This document shows, in pieces, positions 34,247 through 42,848 of a stretch of DNA of 64,000 nucleotides. Below the pieces are notes generated by a model that worked only from the letters and a program-made list of their open reading frames with translations, did no database searches and had not been told where the DNA came from. The translations under genes and the position numbers were made by a program. Each line of letters starts with the position of its first letter. Position 1 is the stretch's first letter. The DNA is from Arthrobacter sp. zg-Y820 (lineage in GTDB: Bacteria > Actinomycetota > Actinomycetes > Actinomycetales > Micrococcaceae): NCBI RefSeq assembly GCF_030142155.1, contig NZ_CP126247.1, forward strand, positions 2,170,001 to 2,234,000, read 5' to 3'.

Positions 34247-35907
34247 CAGTAGCCCCTGATCCGCTGCTTGCGCGCGGTCCAGGCCAGATATCCGCCCAGG
34301 GCGCCGGTGGAGGCAAGTCCTGCGGTCATCAGCGGGGCCTGCCAGGATTTCCAGCGTTCGGTGTCGCCCAGCGTCAGCTCGCCCACGCCCCGGATGAAGG
34401 CCGCCGCAAAAACGGCAGCCACCATCCGGTTGCCGACCCGCTCCAGCCGGCCCACCAGCGGAGAGAGTTCCTCCGCCCGCAAGTGCACCTCCAGTCCTTC
34501 AAAATCGAGGGTGTTCATCAGCCGGCGCAGCTGGTCCGGCAACTCGGCGCCCAGCTCCAGGGTTTCGGCGCCTGCCTGGCCCAGGCGCCGGGCGAAGGCC
34601 ACCGGATTCAGCTGCTGCAGCGTCATCCGCCGGGCATAGGGGCCGAGGGTTTGGCCCATGCTGAAGTCCGGATCCAGCACCTCCCCCATGCCCTCGGTCA
34701 TGATCAGCATGCGCAGCAGCAGCGCCATCTCCCGCGGCAGCTGCAGGTGATGGCTCCGGACGACGCCCAGGGCCCCGTTGATGATGCGGCCCACGGGCGC
34801 GTTTCCCAGCGTCCGCCCCGCATACAGACGGATCAGCTGCTGCAGGTCAAGGCGCAGCCGCAGGCGGTCCACCCGGCGGGTCCTGACGCACATCCGGATC
34901 AGCGCTGAGGCCATCCGGTCCGGATCCTTCCGGATAACGGCGATGAAGAGGGCGGAGAGCTGCGCGCGAAACTTGTCATCGACCTCCCCCACCATGCCGA
35001 AGTCGATGAGCCCGATCCGGCCGCCGTCCTGCACGAAAATGTTTCCCGGATGCGGATCGGCATGGAAGAAACCGTCGTCGAAAACCATTTTCATTTCCGC
35101 GTCGGCGGCCGTTACGGCGAGCGCCCTGCGGTCGATCCCGGCCGCATCCAGGGCCGCGGTGTCGGTGACCTTCAGCCCGTGGAGCCGCTGCTGCGTGAGG
35201 ACGGTCGAGGTGCTGAACTCCTCATAAACAGCCGGAATTGTCACGGCGGGGTTGTCTTCGAAGTTCAGGGCGAACCGCCTGGCGTTGCGGCCCTCCTGGG
35301 CGTAGTCCAGTTCCGAGCGCAGCGTATCGGCAAACTCATCCATCAGGCCCTGGACGTCATAGTCGCGGGCCGCTTCCCAGTGCTTTCCCGCATACCCGGC
35401 CAGGCTCTGCAGAATATCCAGGTCCTCGTTCACCTCTTCATCGACGCCGGGCCGGCGGATCTTCACCACGACGCCGATGTCTCCGGGCAGCCGGGCAGCG
35501 TAGACCTGGCCGATGGAGGCGCTGGCCAGCGGGATGGTGTCGAAGGACGCGAACCGTGCCAGCACGTCCTCGCCCAGCGCTCCCTGCAGCACCGGGTGAA
35601 TCTGCTCCCAGGGCACGGGCTCGGCGCTGTCCTGCAGTTTGGCCAGCTCCTTCTGGTAGCGCGGGGGCAGCAGATCCTGACGGGTGGAAAGCAGTTGGCC
35701 CAGCTTGATGAAGGTGGGCCCCAGCTCCTCCAACGCCCGGCGCAGGTACTCGGGGCTGCTGGCCGGCTGCTCGGGCCGGTCCCCCGGCTGAGCCTTGCGC
35801 CGGAACGGAAGACGGGCTTCCAAACCGGAAGCGGAGACCAGGTACCCCAGTCCGTTGCGGTACAGGATTTCGGCAATCTGCTTGTAGCGGTCGAGGTGGG
35901 TCTTCAC
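34246..35907 (-). CDS. ABC1/UbiB (AarF) family kinase-like protein
   Basis: A 553-residue atypical kinase-like protein. It has the KxGQ motif in GPTFIKLGQLLSTR, the ATP-binding Lys in VVVKIRRPGVDEEV, the catalytic loop FFHADPHPGNIFV and IGLIDFGMVGE. Two C-terminal hydrophobic helices (APLMTAGLASTGALGGYLAW) would anchor it in the membrane. Such proteins support quinone synthesis or lipid homeostasis with ATPase activity, not classical kinase activity. GTG at 35907 has GGGAGGGAG upstream; a frame open to 36240 overlaps the divergent GH3 promoter region and has no domain. The SDR follows in the same unit. Confidence 0.9.
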   Translation of the reverse strand: MKTHLDRYKQIAEILYRNGLGYLVSASGLEARLPFRRKAQPGDRPEQPASSPEYLRRALEELGPTFIKLGQLLSTRQDLLPPRYQKELAKLQDSAEPVPWEQIHPVLQGALGEDVLARFASFDTIPLASASIGQVYAARLPGDIGVVVKIRRPGVDEEVNEDLDILQSLAGYAGKHWEAARDYDVQGLMDEFADTLRSELDYAQEGRNARRFALNFEDNPAVTIPAVYEEFSTSTVLTQQRLHGLKVTDTAALDAAGIDRRALAVTAADAEMKMVFDDGFFHADPHPGNIFVQDGGRIGLIDFGMVGEVDDKFRAQLSALFIAVIRKDPDRMASALIRMCVRTRRVDRLRLRLDLQQLIRLYAGRTLGNAPVGRIINGALGVVRSHHLQLPREMALLLRMLIMTEGMGEVLDPDFSMGQTLGPYARRMTLQQLNPVAFARRLGQAGAETLELGAELPDQLRRLMNTLDFEGLEVHLRAEELSPLVGRLERVGNRMVAAVFAAAFIRGVGELTLGDTERWKSWQAPLMTAGLASTGALGGYLAWTARKQRIRGY

Positions 35908-36054
35908 ACGTTGGCTCCCTCCCGGCGGCGTGCCGTGAGCACTGCGGCCGTACTGAAACCCTACGGCCGCCCGGGTGGATGGAACAGGGTTTGCCGACCC
36001 TTTCGCCGGTCCGGGCGGCGGCTTAGACTCGAAGCCCGCCGATGAGGGAGGCAC

Positions 36055-38373
36055 ATGGAAACTCCAGCCATGCCGGACCTGACGCTGAAGGAAAAGATCG
36101 GACTGCTGTCCGGGGCCGGGTTTTGGGAAACCGCTGCGCTTCCCGGGCACGGCATCCGGTCCCTGGTTCTGTCCGACGGCCCGCACGGCATTCGGCGGCC
36201 GGCCGGCACCGCCGACGGCCTGGAACCGGGCGACTCCCATCCCGCCACCTGCTTTCCGGCGGAATGCGCGACGGCGTGCTCCTGGGACCGCAGCCTGCTC
36301 GCGGAACTGGGCACCGCCGTCGCACGCGAGGCCCGCGCCCAGGGCGTGGATGTCCTGCTCGGACCGGGCCTGAACATCAAGCGAACCCCGCTGTGCGGAC
36401 GGAATTTCGAGTACTTCTCAGAAGACCCGCTGCTCGCCGGTGAACTCGGTGCAGCCTGGACGGCTGCCGTTCAGGCGGCCGGGGTGGGCGCCAGCCCCAA
36501 GCACTTCGCTGCGAACAACCAGGAAGCGGATCGGATGCGGGTGGACGCCGTGGTTGACCAGCGGACCCTGCACGAAATCTATTTGCGCGCCTTCGAGATC
36601 GTGGTCCGCACGGCCGGACCGTGGACTGTCATGGCGGCGTACAACAAGGTCAACGGGCTGCATGCCGCCGAGAATCCGTGGCTGCTCGGAACCGTGCTGC
36701 GCGACACCTGGGGCTACGAGGGGGCAGTGATATCGGACTGGGGTGCGGTGACCGACCGTGCGGCCGCGCTCGCCGCCGGACTGGATCTGGAGATGCCGGC
36801 CAGCGGTGGCCTGGGCGCTCAGGAACTATCCACCGGCCTCGATGCCGGCACCGTCACTGAGCAGCAGGTTGATACGGCGGTGGAGCGGATCCTGGCGCTG
36901 GTGCGCCGCGCGTCGGTCCAACCCGGTCCGGCGCAGCACGATTCAGGGCAGCCAGATTCAGGGCAGCCAGGCAGCGCAGCTGCTGACTATGCCGCCCACC
37001 ACGAGCTGGCCCGCCGGGCAGCTGCCGCTTCCATGGTCCTGCTGCAGAACGACGGCGGGATCCTTCCGCTCTCCCCCGGGGGCAGCCTGGCGGTGATCGG
37101 CGAGCTGGCCCGCACACCGCGGTACCAGGGCAGCGGGTCCTCGCGGGTCCATCCGGTGCATCTGGTGACGCCCCTGGCCGCGCTGGCGGACCAGGTGCCG
37201 GATCTGCTCTTCGAGCCCGGCTATGTCCTCTCCGCGGACTCGCCCTGCGCCGAGGAGGATTTGGCGGACATGGCCGCGGCGGCCGCAGCGGCGGCTGACA
37301 CCGCCGTCGTCTTCCTGGGCCTGCCCGAAACCGCCGAGTCCGAGGGGTTTGACCGCACGACGCTGGAGCTGCCCGGTCCCCAGCTGGAGCTGCTGGACGC
37401 TGTTGTCACAGCGAATCCGCGGACCATTGTGGTGCTTTCGAACGGCGGCGCGGTGACCACGGAATGGGCGGCTGCCGTGCCGGCCGTCCTCGAGGCCTGG
37501 CTGCCGGGCGAGGCCGGCGGAAGCGCCGTGGCCGATGTGCTGCTGGGACGGGCGGAGCCGGGCGGGCGGCTGGCCGAAACGATTCCGCACCGGCTGGCTG
37601 ACACCGCGGCTTACGGCAACTACCCCGGCGAGGACGGGGCGGTCCGGTACGGCGAGGGCCTGCTGGTGGGCTACCGCTGGTACGACACCCGCGGTTTCGC
37701 AGTGGCCTTTCCCTTCGGCCACGGGCTCTCCTACACCACCTTCGAGTACTCGGAGCTGGAGGTCAGCACTGTCGGCGCCGGCGCCAGCCAGCTGGTCCAT
37801 GCCGATCTGACCCTCACCAATGCCGGCAGCCGCAGCGGCAGCGAAGTGGTGCAGCTGTATGCCGGAGCGCCCGACGACGACGGCCGGCAACGTCCGCTGC
37901 GGGAACTGCGCGGTTTCGAGAAGGTGCAGCTGGAGCCCGGCGAATCGCGCCGCGTGTCATTTCGCCTTGACGTCCGGACGCTCTCCCGGTGGGATCCCGG
38001 CACCGGGACCTGGGTGGCGGATGCCGGTGAATACCGGCTTGAAGTGGGTGCTTCCTCCAGGGACATCCGATTGTCCGGAGCCGCCGCCCTGGACGGCACG
38101 GTGCCGGTGTCCGAACTGACCACCGGCTCCCCGATCGCCGAGTGGCTGGCCGATCCGGATGCGGCGGCAGTTCTGGTGGACGCGCTCAGCGCTCCGGCGT
38201 CGGCGTCTGTGTCGGATTCCGCACCGGAGTCCGGCGCCGCAGGACTCCCCGCGTCCCTGGCCCTGGTGGGAAGCATGCCGCTGAACCGGCTGGCCCGGTT
38301 CCCCGGCAGCCCGATCACGCCGGCCCTGCTCCAACGGCTCGAAGCTGAACTCCGGGCGCGCCGCGGCGGGTGA
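36055..38373 (+). CDS. beta-glucosidase-like glycoside hydrolase family 3 enzyme
   Basis: A 772-residue cytoplasmic GH3 enzyme (no signal peptide). The catalytic barrel comes first: LTLKEKIGLLSGAGFWETAA, SDGPHGIRR, KHFAANNQEADR, and the nucleophile D228 in GAVISDWGAV. The second alpha/beta domain holds GSGSSRVHPVHLVTP and the FNIII-like domain RSGSEVVQLYAG with LRGFEKVQLEPGESRRV. A C-terminal module of about 85 residues (from V683) contains SPIAEWLADPDA and SMPLNRLARFPGSPITPALL. GAGGGAGG precedes the ATG. Substrate specificity is open, since GH3 covers beta-glucosides and xylosides. It is convergent with an SDR gene whose N-terminus resembles this last module. Confidence 0.93.
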   Translation: METPAMPDLTLKEKIGLLSGAGFWETAALPGHGIRSLVLSDGPHGIRRPAGTADGLEPGDSHPATCFPAECATACSWDRSLLAELGTAVAREARAQGVDVLLGPGLNIKRTPLCGRNFEYFSEDPLLAGELGAAWTAAVQAAGVGASPKHFAANNQEADRMRVDAVVDQRTLHEIYLRAFEIVVRTAGPWTVMAAYNKVNGLHAAENPWLLGTVLRDTWGYEGAVISDWGAVTDRAAALAAGLDLEMPASGGLGAQELSTGLDAGTVTEQQVDTAVERILALVRRASVQPGPAQHDSGQPDSGQPGSAAADYAAHHELARRAAAASMVLLQNDGGILPLSPGGSLAVIGELARTPRYQGSGSSRVHPVHLVTPLAALADQVPDLLFEPGYVLSADSPCAEEDLADMAAAAAAAADTAVVFLGLPETAESEGFDRTTLELPGPQLELLDAVVTANPRTIVVLSNGGAVTTEWAAAVPAVLEAWLPGEAGGSAVADVLLGRAEPGGRLAETIPHRLADTAAYGNYPGEDGAVRYGEGLLVGYRWYDTRGFAVAFPFGHGLSYTTFEYSELEVSTVGAGASQLVHADLTLTNAGSRSGSEVVQLYAGAPDDDGRQRPLRELRGFEKVQLEPGESRRVSFRLDVRTLSRWDPGTGTWVADAGEYRLEVGASSRDIRLSGAAALDGTVPVSELTTGSPIAEWLADPDAAAVLVDALSAPASASVSDSAPESGAAGLPASLALVGSMPLNRLARFPGSPITPALLQRLEAELRARRGG

Positions 38374-38375
38374 CG

Positions 38376-39425
38376 TCAGGCGACGCCCCAGCCTTCGTCA
38401 GCCGGCAGGATGGCGCCGGTGACGTTGGCGGCGTCGTCGCTGAGCAGGTAGGTCATGGGTGAGGCGATCTGCGCTGCCTCCACCTCGGGTGAGGTGAGCG
38501 AAGCGGTCGGCAGCGGCCCGGCGCCGCCGAGTGAGCCATAGTTGGACTCCAATGCGGTCTTGGTTGGCCGTGGAATCACTGCGTTCACGCGGATGCCGCG
38601 CGGACTGTAGATGAAGGCCGCGCTGCGGGTCATGCCGATGACAGCGTGCTTGGACGCCGTGTAGGCCGCACCGGCGATGGAGCCGCGCAACCCCGCCTGG
38701 GAGGAAACGTTCACAATCGAGCCGGCGCCGCGGGAGAGCATCAGCGGGATGATCGCCCGGGACACACGAAACGGGCCGTCAACGTTGATGCGGAAGACGC
38801 TCTCCCAGAGTTCGTCCTCCACCTCGTGCAGGGCCACCATGTTGTCGGCGATCCCGGCCACCACGGCGAGGCAGTCCACCCGCCCCCTTGCCTGAACCGC
38901 TATCTTGTTGACATCTGACTGGCTGGAGATGTCAGCGACGATGCCGGTGATGCCCAGCTCCGGGTTCTCCTCCAGGAGGGCCTCCATCCGCAGCGTGCTG
39001 AGATCAATCGCCAGTACCTGTCCCCCCTCACGGGCCACCCGCAGGGCAGTCGCACGGCCGATCCCGGAGGAAGCACCGGTCACCACCACGGTTTTGCCGT
39101 CGAACCGGCCCTCGATGATGGGCTCTTCCCAATCGTTGGGTGCCTGCGGCGCCGCGGATGGAAACAGGTGCGAGGTAGCCGGCGGCACGGTTGGTTCATC
39201 CCTGAGCCGGTTGGCCGCATGCACCATCAGGTCCAGGTACTCAGGCGTCACCGCGCCGTGGCTCAGCGACATCAGGGAGGAAAGCGGAAGCTTCCGGATC
39301 GCGTAGAGGGCACGGGCGTCAGGGCTGCGGCGGGCGAGCAGGTCGATAAGGACGGTGCGGCCGGCCGGATCGTCCAGCCACTCGCCGATCAGGGATTCGG
39401 TACCGAGGTGACGGGGGTTCGGCAT
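38376..39425 (-). CDS. SDR oxidoreductase with an N-terminal module like the GH3 C-terminus
   Basis: A 349-residue protein. Residues about 105-349 form a classical SDR: VVTGASSGIGRATALRVARE, catalytic Ser in NVSSQAG, YTASK, and ATGAILPADEGWG-like end. The first 100 residues are not part of SDR. They begin HLGTESLIGEWLDDPAGRTV with LPLSSLMSLSHGAVTPEYLD, a pattern that matches the terminal module of the convergent GH3 enzyme (EWLxDP, VLxDxL, then PL, then TPxxL). GGAG lies five bases before the ATG. The stops of the two genes are two bases apart. The substrate is unknown; a sugar or aglycone alcohol is possible. Confidence 0.88.
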   Translation of the reverse strand: MPNPRHLGTESLIGEWLDDPAGRTVLIDLLARRSPDARALYAIRKLPLSSLMSLSHGAVTPEYLDLMVHAANRLRDEPTVPPATSHLFPSAAPQAPNDWEEPIIEGRFDGKTVVVTGASSGIGRATALRVAREGGQVLAIDLSTLRMEALLEENPELGITGIVADISSQSDVNKIAVQARGRVDCLAVVAGIADNMVALHEVEDELWESVFRINVDGPFRVSRAIIPLMLSRGAGSIVNVSSQAGLRGSIAGAAYTASKHAVIGMTRSAAFIYSPRGIRVNAVIPRPTKTALESNYGSLGGAGPLPTASLTSPEVEAAQIASPMTYLLSDDAANVTGAILPADEGWGVA

Positions 39426-39674
39426 GCAGGCTCCGTTCCGTACCGGCCGCGGAGCGGGCTGCAGTGGTGCGGTGCCAGCTTGCCCGGCGCGAGCTTTGCC
39501 CGGCGCTGCCGGACTTGCTTTGAGTGGCGTTGCTGCTCCGTCGAGTATTTCACAGGGGGCCTTTCCCTGCCTGCCCTGCGGGTCCGTTCAGGGGTCCACC
39601 GGGCCAAAAAGGCAGGGGAAACGACGCCGCAACCCGGCGTTTCTTAGGTCTCCTCCTCAGGCGTTCCCCGGGTC

Positions 39675-40124
39675 TTACCTGGCGCTTTCTAGGCGTCCGC
39701 CTTCAAGCGGGGGAAGGTTGCCGCTGGGCAGCCGGTCCCGGTCGTAAGTGATCTCGGTGAAGCCGTGCGGGGCGGGTGCGCCTTCCGCGTCAAGGCTTAC
39801 GAACACGATGCGGTCAATCGTCAGGATGCTTCGACGCGTGACCATGTTGCGCACTTCGGCCCGCATCGTCAGTGACGTCCGGCCGAACTTCGTGGCACGC
39901 AGGCCCATCTCGATCATGTCGCCCTGCTGGGCGGAGCTGACGAAGTTGATCTCCGACATGAACTTGGTGACCACGCGGCCGTTGCCCATTTGGAGGATGG
40001 CGTAAATTGTTGCTTCTTCATCGATCCATCGCAGAAGGCTGCCGCCGAACAGTGTGCCGTTCGCGTTGAGGTCTTCGGGACGGACCCACTTCCGGGTGTT
40101 GAAATTAATGTTTTCGAGGTCCAT
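39675..40124 (-). CDS. acyl-CoA thioesterase, YciA-type hotdog
   Basis: A 149-residue hotdog thioesterase. It has the catalytic Asn and Asp region NANGTLFGGSLLRWIDEEATI (NxxGxxFGGxLLxxxD), the second strand SEINFVSSAQQGDMIEM, and TSLTMRAEVRN, all hallmarks of acyl-CoA hydrolases. It likely hydrolyses medium- or long-chain acyl-CoAs in the cytoplasm. ATG at 40124 is used. The 249 bases to the SDR start (39426-39674) carry no recognisable gene, and neither does the 404-base interval upstream (40125-40528), which has only a GTGCT/AGCAC-type hairpin before the small membrane gene. Confidence 0.88.
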   Translation of the reverse strand: MDLENINFNTRKWVRPEDLNANGTLFGGSLLRWIDEEATIYAILQMGNGRVVTKFMSEINFVSSAQQGDMIEMGLRATKFGRTSLTMRAEVRNMVTRRSILTIDRIVFVSLDAEGAPAPHGFTEITYDRDRLPSGNLPPLEGGRLESAR

Positions 40125-40528
40125 ATTTCAAGACTATCGAGGCGGCCGGGCCGGGTTTGGCCGGGTGTGACGGAGCAGATGGACCGAGGTCACACCGGGT
40201 GGGGAAGGCGCCGGCTGCCGCCGGGCGGTGGCGCGCGTCGACACTCCAGCCGGTGAGCGAAAACACCCGTTCAGGACGGAACGGGTTCCTCCCCGGGGGA
40301 CCGTCTGGGGGCCTTTACCGTCAGGCTGGACGCATTTAGGTAAGTAGTACGCGGCCGGCCCCCTGCTAACCCCGCGTGGTGACCTTAGAAAGGATCGGCT
40401 TACGGACATAAGAACGATACGCATCCTCCTGACACGGCTGGATGCGCGACTAATATCGCGGGCCACAATGCACGGTGCTGCTACGGTGTAGCACTCCGAA
40501 CGGACAGAATCACCGACCAAGGAGACCA

Positions 40529-40705
40529 ATGACCGACCACATCAACCGTAGGCATGCCCGTTGGATCCTGCTCGCCATTACCATCGTCGGTCTCGCGGTA
40601 GCGGCCGTCAGCTACAGCTACTTAATTTCCAGCAATTGCGGATCATCAAGTGCCAATGAGTTCTTCTCCGACGCCCGTGCCTTCCATAGCCAGGCCGGAT
40701 GCTAA
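40529..40705 (+). CDS. small single-pass membrane protein, 58 residues
   Basis: It starts MTDHINRRHARW and has one membrane helix (ILLAITIVGLAVAAVSYSYL) followed by a short Ser/Asn-rich outer segment with two cysteines (SSNCGSSS and AGC at the end). AAGGAG lies five bases before the ATG at 40529, so the start is well supported. No family was recognised. The preceding and following intervals have no coding sequence. The basic N-terminus before the helix suggests an N-in orientation. Confidence 0.65.
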   Translation: MTDHINRRHARWILLAITIVGLAVAAVSYSYLISSNCGSSSANEFFSDARAFHSQAGC

Positions 40706-40983
40706 ATTTGGCGGCTTTGCTTAGCCAGAACAGACATAGGTTCGTTTCGCTCCCTCAGCCAACAGCTCGGAGCCTGTCTGCCACAGGCGACATTAGCTAG
40801 AAACTCAAAACCGTCAGCAACTGCAGAGTGCCCGACGTGCCATCGCGGACATGACCGGGTCTGCATCGATGGTGGTCAATGGCTGGTGGCCAAAGACCAT
40901 GACCGAAGGGGCATCTAGGCGTCCTGCAAAGGGGTCCTTCACCGGAACAGCGGTATCCAGTGGACCCGTCAGCGGGCAACTCG

Positions 40984-41604
40984 TCAATCGCCCGCGCTCG
41001 GCGGCAGATAATCTCGATCGGCTCTCACCGACACAGTGTCGAGTCGGGGATCGTTTATCAGTTGCCGAAAGATGGGTAGCTCGGCGGCAACGATCAACGA
41101 GTCCGGGTATAGCCGACCACCCCATGCGAGACGCCGTTCGGCATCCCACGCAAACTCCGGGACCCTTCGTCCGGCCTTGACATCGTCAGGACTGAGGCGT
41201 GCCTCGAAGTATTCCTCCCCGAACACGCGCCTAGGCGAGCTGGTGTGTGGGGCTTCTCCGTAGCCCATCCAACGGAGACATTGAAGCTCGACAACACCAA
41301 TCGCATCACGAAGGGCGTTCGCGGTTTCTTCATCCAACACACCCATGCAGGAGACGAGACCGCGAACGGAAGGCTGTTCCTCGGCGATGCCTGCGGTCGC
41401 TTCAAACCAATCCAGCGAGGCAGAATGATCTTCTACCGAGACGTACCGGGACCATCGCACAATGTCTTTGCCGTCATCGAGAGTGGGGTCTCGAAATGGA
41501 AGGTAAAGGCGCAGTATCGATAGTCCACGATGCGTTGCCGGGATGAAATCGCGCGCCTGAGTGACCCATCCTGACTCTTCCAGACCCCAGCTCTCCTCGC
41601 CCAC
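40984..41604 (-). CDS. hypothetical protein, 206 residues
   Basis: A soluble acidic protein with no signal peptide or membrane helix, mixed helix and strand (SWGLEESGWVTQARDF, then DAIGVVELQCLRWMGYGE, then PEFAWDAERRLAWGGRLYPD), ending in RADRDYLPPSAGD. I do not recognise a family. Its base composition appears lower in GC than most neighbours, and it lies alone next to a truncated sigma-factor gene, which would suit acquisition of an accessory segment. An immunity-type protein is conceivable, but nothing in the sequence supports it beyond size and position. Confidence 0.6.
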   Translation of the reverse strand: MGEESWGLEESGWVTQARDFIPATHRGLSILRLYLPFRDPTLDDGKDIVRWSRYVSVEDHSASLDWFEATAGIAEEQPSVRGLVSCMGVLDEETANALRDAIGVVELQCLRWMGYGEAPHTSSPRRVFGEEYFEARLSPDDVKAGRRVPEFAWDAERRLAWGGRLYPDSLIVAAELPIFRQLINDPRLDTVSVRADRDYLPPSAGD

Positions 41605-41702
41605 CCGGCAATCGTAGCTGGGCGGGTGCGTCAGAAGTCGAGTCCATAGATATCAGGAGTCGCAGTCACTGGCCTGATTTGTCAGCGTGATCACCGCCGA
41701 CA

Positions 41703-41906
41703 TTGACTTCATCCGGTCCCACAGAGCATCTGGCATGGAGCTCCCTCGGCAGTGTCGAGAACATTGAGGCTGTTCTACTCGCTGGGACTGACCTCGTACT
41801 GGCATTCAGGGGAGATAATCCGAGCTTCCGTGTATTCGACTGCGCACAGGTGCACGCGCTGAAAATCGCCGAACTTGCCCAAACCGTCAGACCGTCTCGT
41901 TCATGA
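41703..41906 (+). CDS. doubtful small ORF
   Basis: A 67-residue frame from a TTG start with no clear ribosome-binding site. It reads SLGSVENIEAVLLAGTDLVL and RVFDCAQVHALKIAELAQT, which look protein-like but fit no family I know. Its end overlaps the truncated sigma-factor gene on the other strand. It could instead be part of the sequence that replaced the end of that gene. Listed only because it fills the interval 41605-41886. Confidence 0.2.
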   Translation: MTSSGPTEHLAWSSLGSVENIEAVLLAGTDLVLAFRGDNPSFRVFDCAQVHALKIAELAQTVRPSRS

Positions 41907-42567
41907 CGGTGTCAGGGCCGGACGCGAGATAGCCCTCGTTGAAGATCAGGAAGAGTACTGCGAGCACCCCCGACACTCGGCCGGGCAGATCCTCGGCCGC
42001 CGGCACGCGGTACGGGATGTGGGCGGCTGCGATCTTGGCCTTGGCTCGAGTGATGCGGGCGCCCATCGTGGTGTCCTGCACCAGGAACGCGCGGGCGATC
42101 TCGGGCACGCTCAGTCTGCCGATCATCCGCAGCGTCAGTGCCACACGTGCCTCCATCGAAAGCGCCGGATGGCAGCAGATGAAGAGCAGCCGAAGCCGGT
42201 CGTCGTCGATCACGCCGACTGGGTCGGGCTCTGCGTCGTACAGGAGCTTCGCCTCCGTGTGTCTCGCGTCGCGCCTGCTCTCGCGCCGGATCCGGTCAAT
42301 CGCCTTGCGGCTCGCTGTCGTGGTGAGCCAGGCGCCAGGGTTGGGCGGTATGCCGTCCACCGGCCAGCGCTCCGTGGCGATCGCGAAGGCTTCCGCGGCC
42401 GCGTCCTCGGCAGTGTCGAGATTCCCGAACCGCCTGGCGGTTGTCGCCACGACCCGTGCCCACTCGTCTCGGTGGGCGCGGGTCAAGGCGTCCTGCGCGT
42501 CGATCAGGGATCCGACAGGAGGGGCCGCACCTCGAGCCGACGGTTGCAGGCTTTCGAGCCCTCGCAC
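41887..42567 (-). pseudogene. truncated ECF42-type sigma factor (lacks C-terminal domain)
   Basis: About 226 codons with the sigma-2 and sigma-4 regions of an ECF sigma factor (ARRFGNLDTAEDAAAEAFAI and ALTLRMIGRLSVPEIARAFL with the helix-turn-helix). The conserved linker FLIFNEGYLAS that starts the extended C-terminal domain (DUF6596-like) ends after GPDT with VMNETV and a stop. Intact members are about 400 residues and need that extension. Its partner, the DGPF/YCII gene, is intact upstream. GTG at 42567 is the first in-frame start, but a start overlapping the YCII stop near 42507 is also possible. No remaining C-terminal sequence was found beyond 41887. I read it as broken by a rearrangement. 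Confidence 0.65.
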
Positions 42568-42836
42568 ACCAGCTTGAGGGCGACGTCCAGGTCAGGCGCG
42601 TCGATGATCCAGAATCCGGCGGCCCACTCCGTGGCTTCGATGAACGGTCCGTCGGTGAAGACCGGCCCGTCGCCGCGCCCGTCGATCACGGTCGAGACCG
42701 TCGGGTCGGCGAGGCCGGCGGCGAACACCCAGTGGCCGCCGGTGACCAGCTTCTCGTTGAAGGCGTCGATCGCGACAGCCTCTTGGACGGTGCCCGATTC
42801 GCTGCGGTAGTCGATGACATTGACCAGGTATTGCAT
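42504..42836 (-). CDS. DGPF/YCII-domain protein (ECF42 partner)
   Basis: A 110-residue protein of the YCII/DGPF family. The name-giving region reads GPVFTDGPFIEATEWAAGFW, and VLVDA-type helices fit the ferredoxin-like fold. In actinobacteria these genes sit next to ECF42 sigma factors and are part of that conserved module; their biochemical role is not settled. It lies 12 bases after the DHFR-like gene and overlaps the sigma-factor frame by 64 bases in this call. The gene itself looks complete. Whether it is still expressed depends on an intact sigma factor elsewhere. Confidence 0.85.
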   Translation of the reverse strand: MQYLVNVIDYRSESGTVQEAVAIDAFNEKLVTGGHWVFAAGLADPTVSTVIDGRGDGPVFTDGPFIEATEWAAGFWIIDAPDLDVALKLVCEGSKACNRRLEVRPLLSDP

Positions 42837-42848
42837 GGCTTGGTCCTC

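Noticed and set aside
41703..41906. The small plus-strand ORF as part of a toxin-antitoxin pair with 40984-41604
   Set aside because: There is no ribosome-binding site, no family match and the genes are on opposite strands, so no pair is supported.
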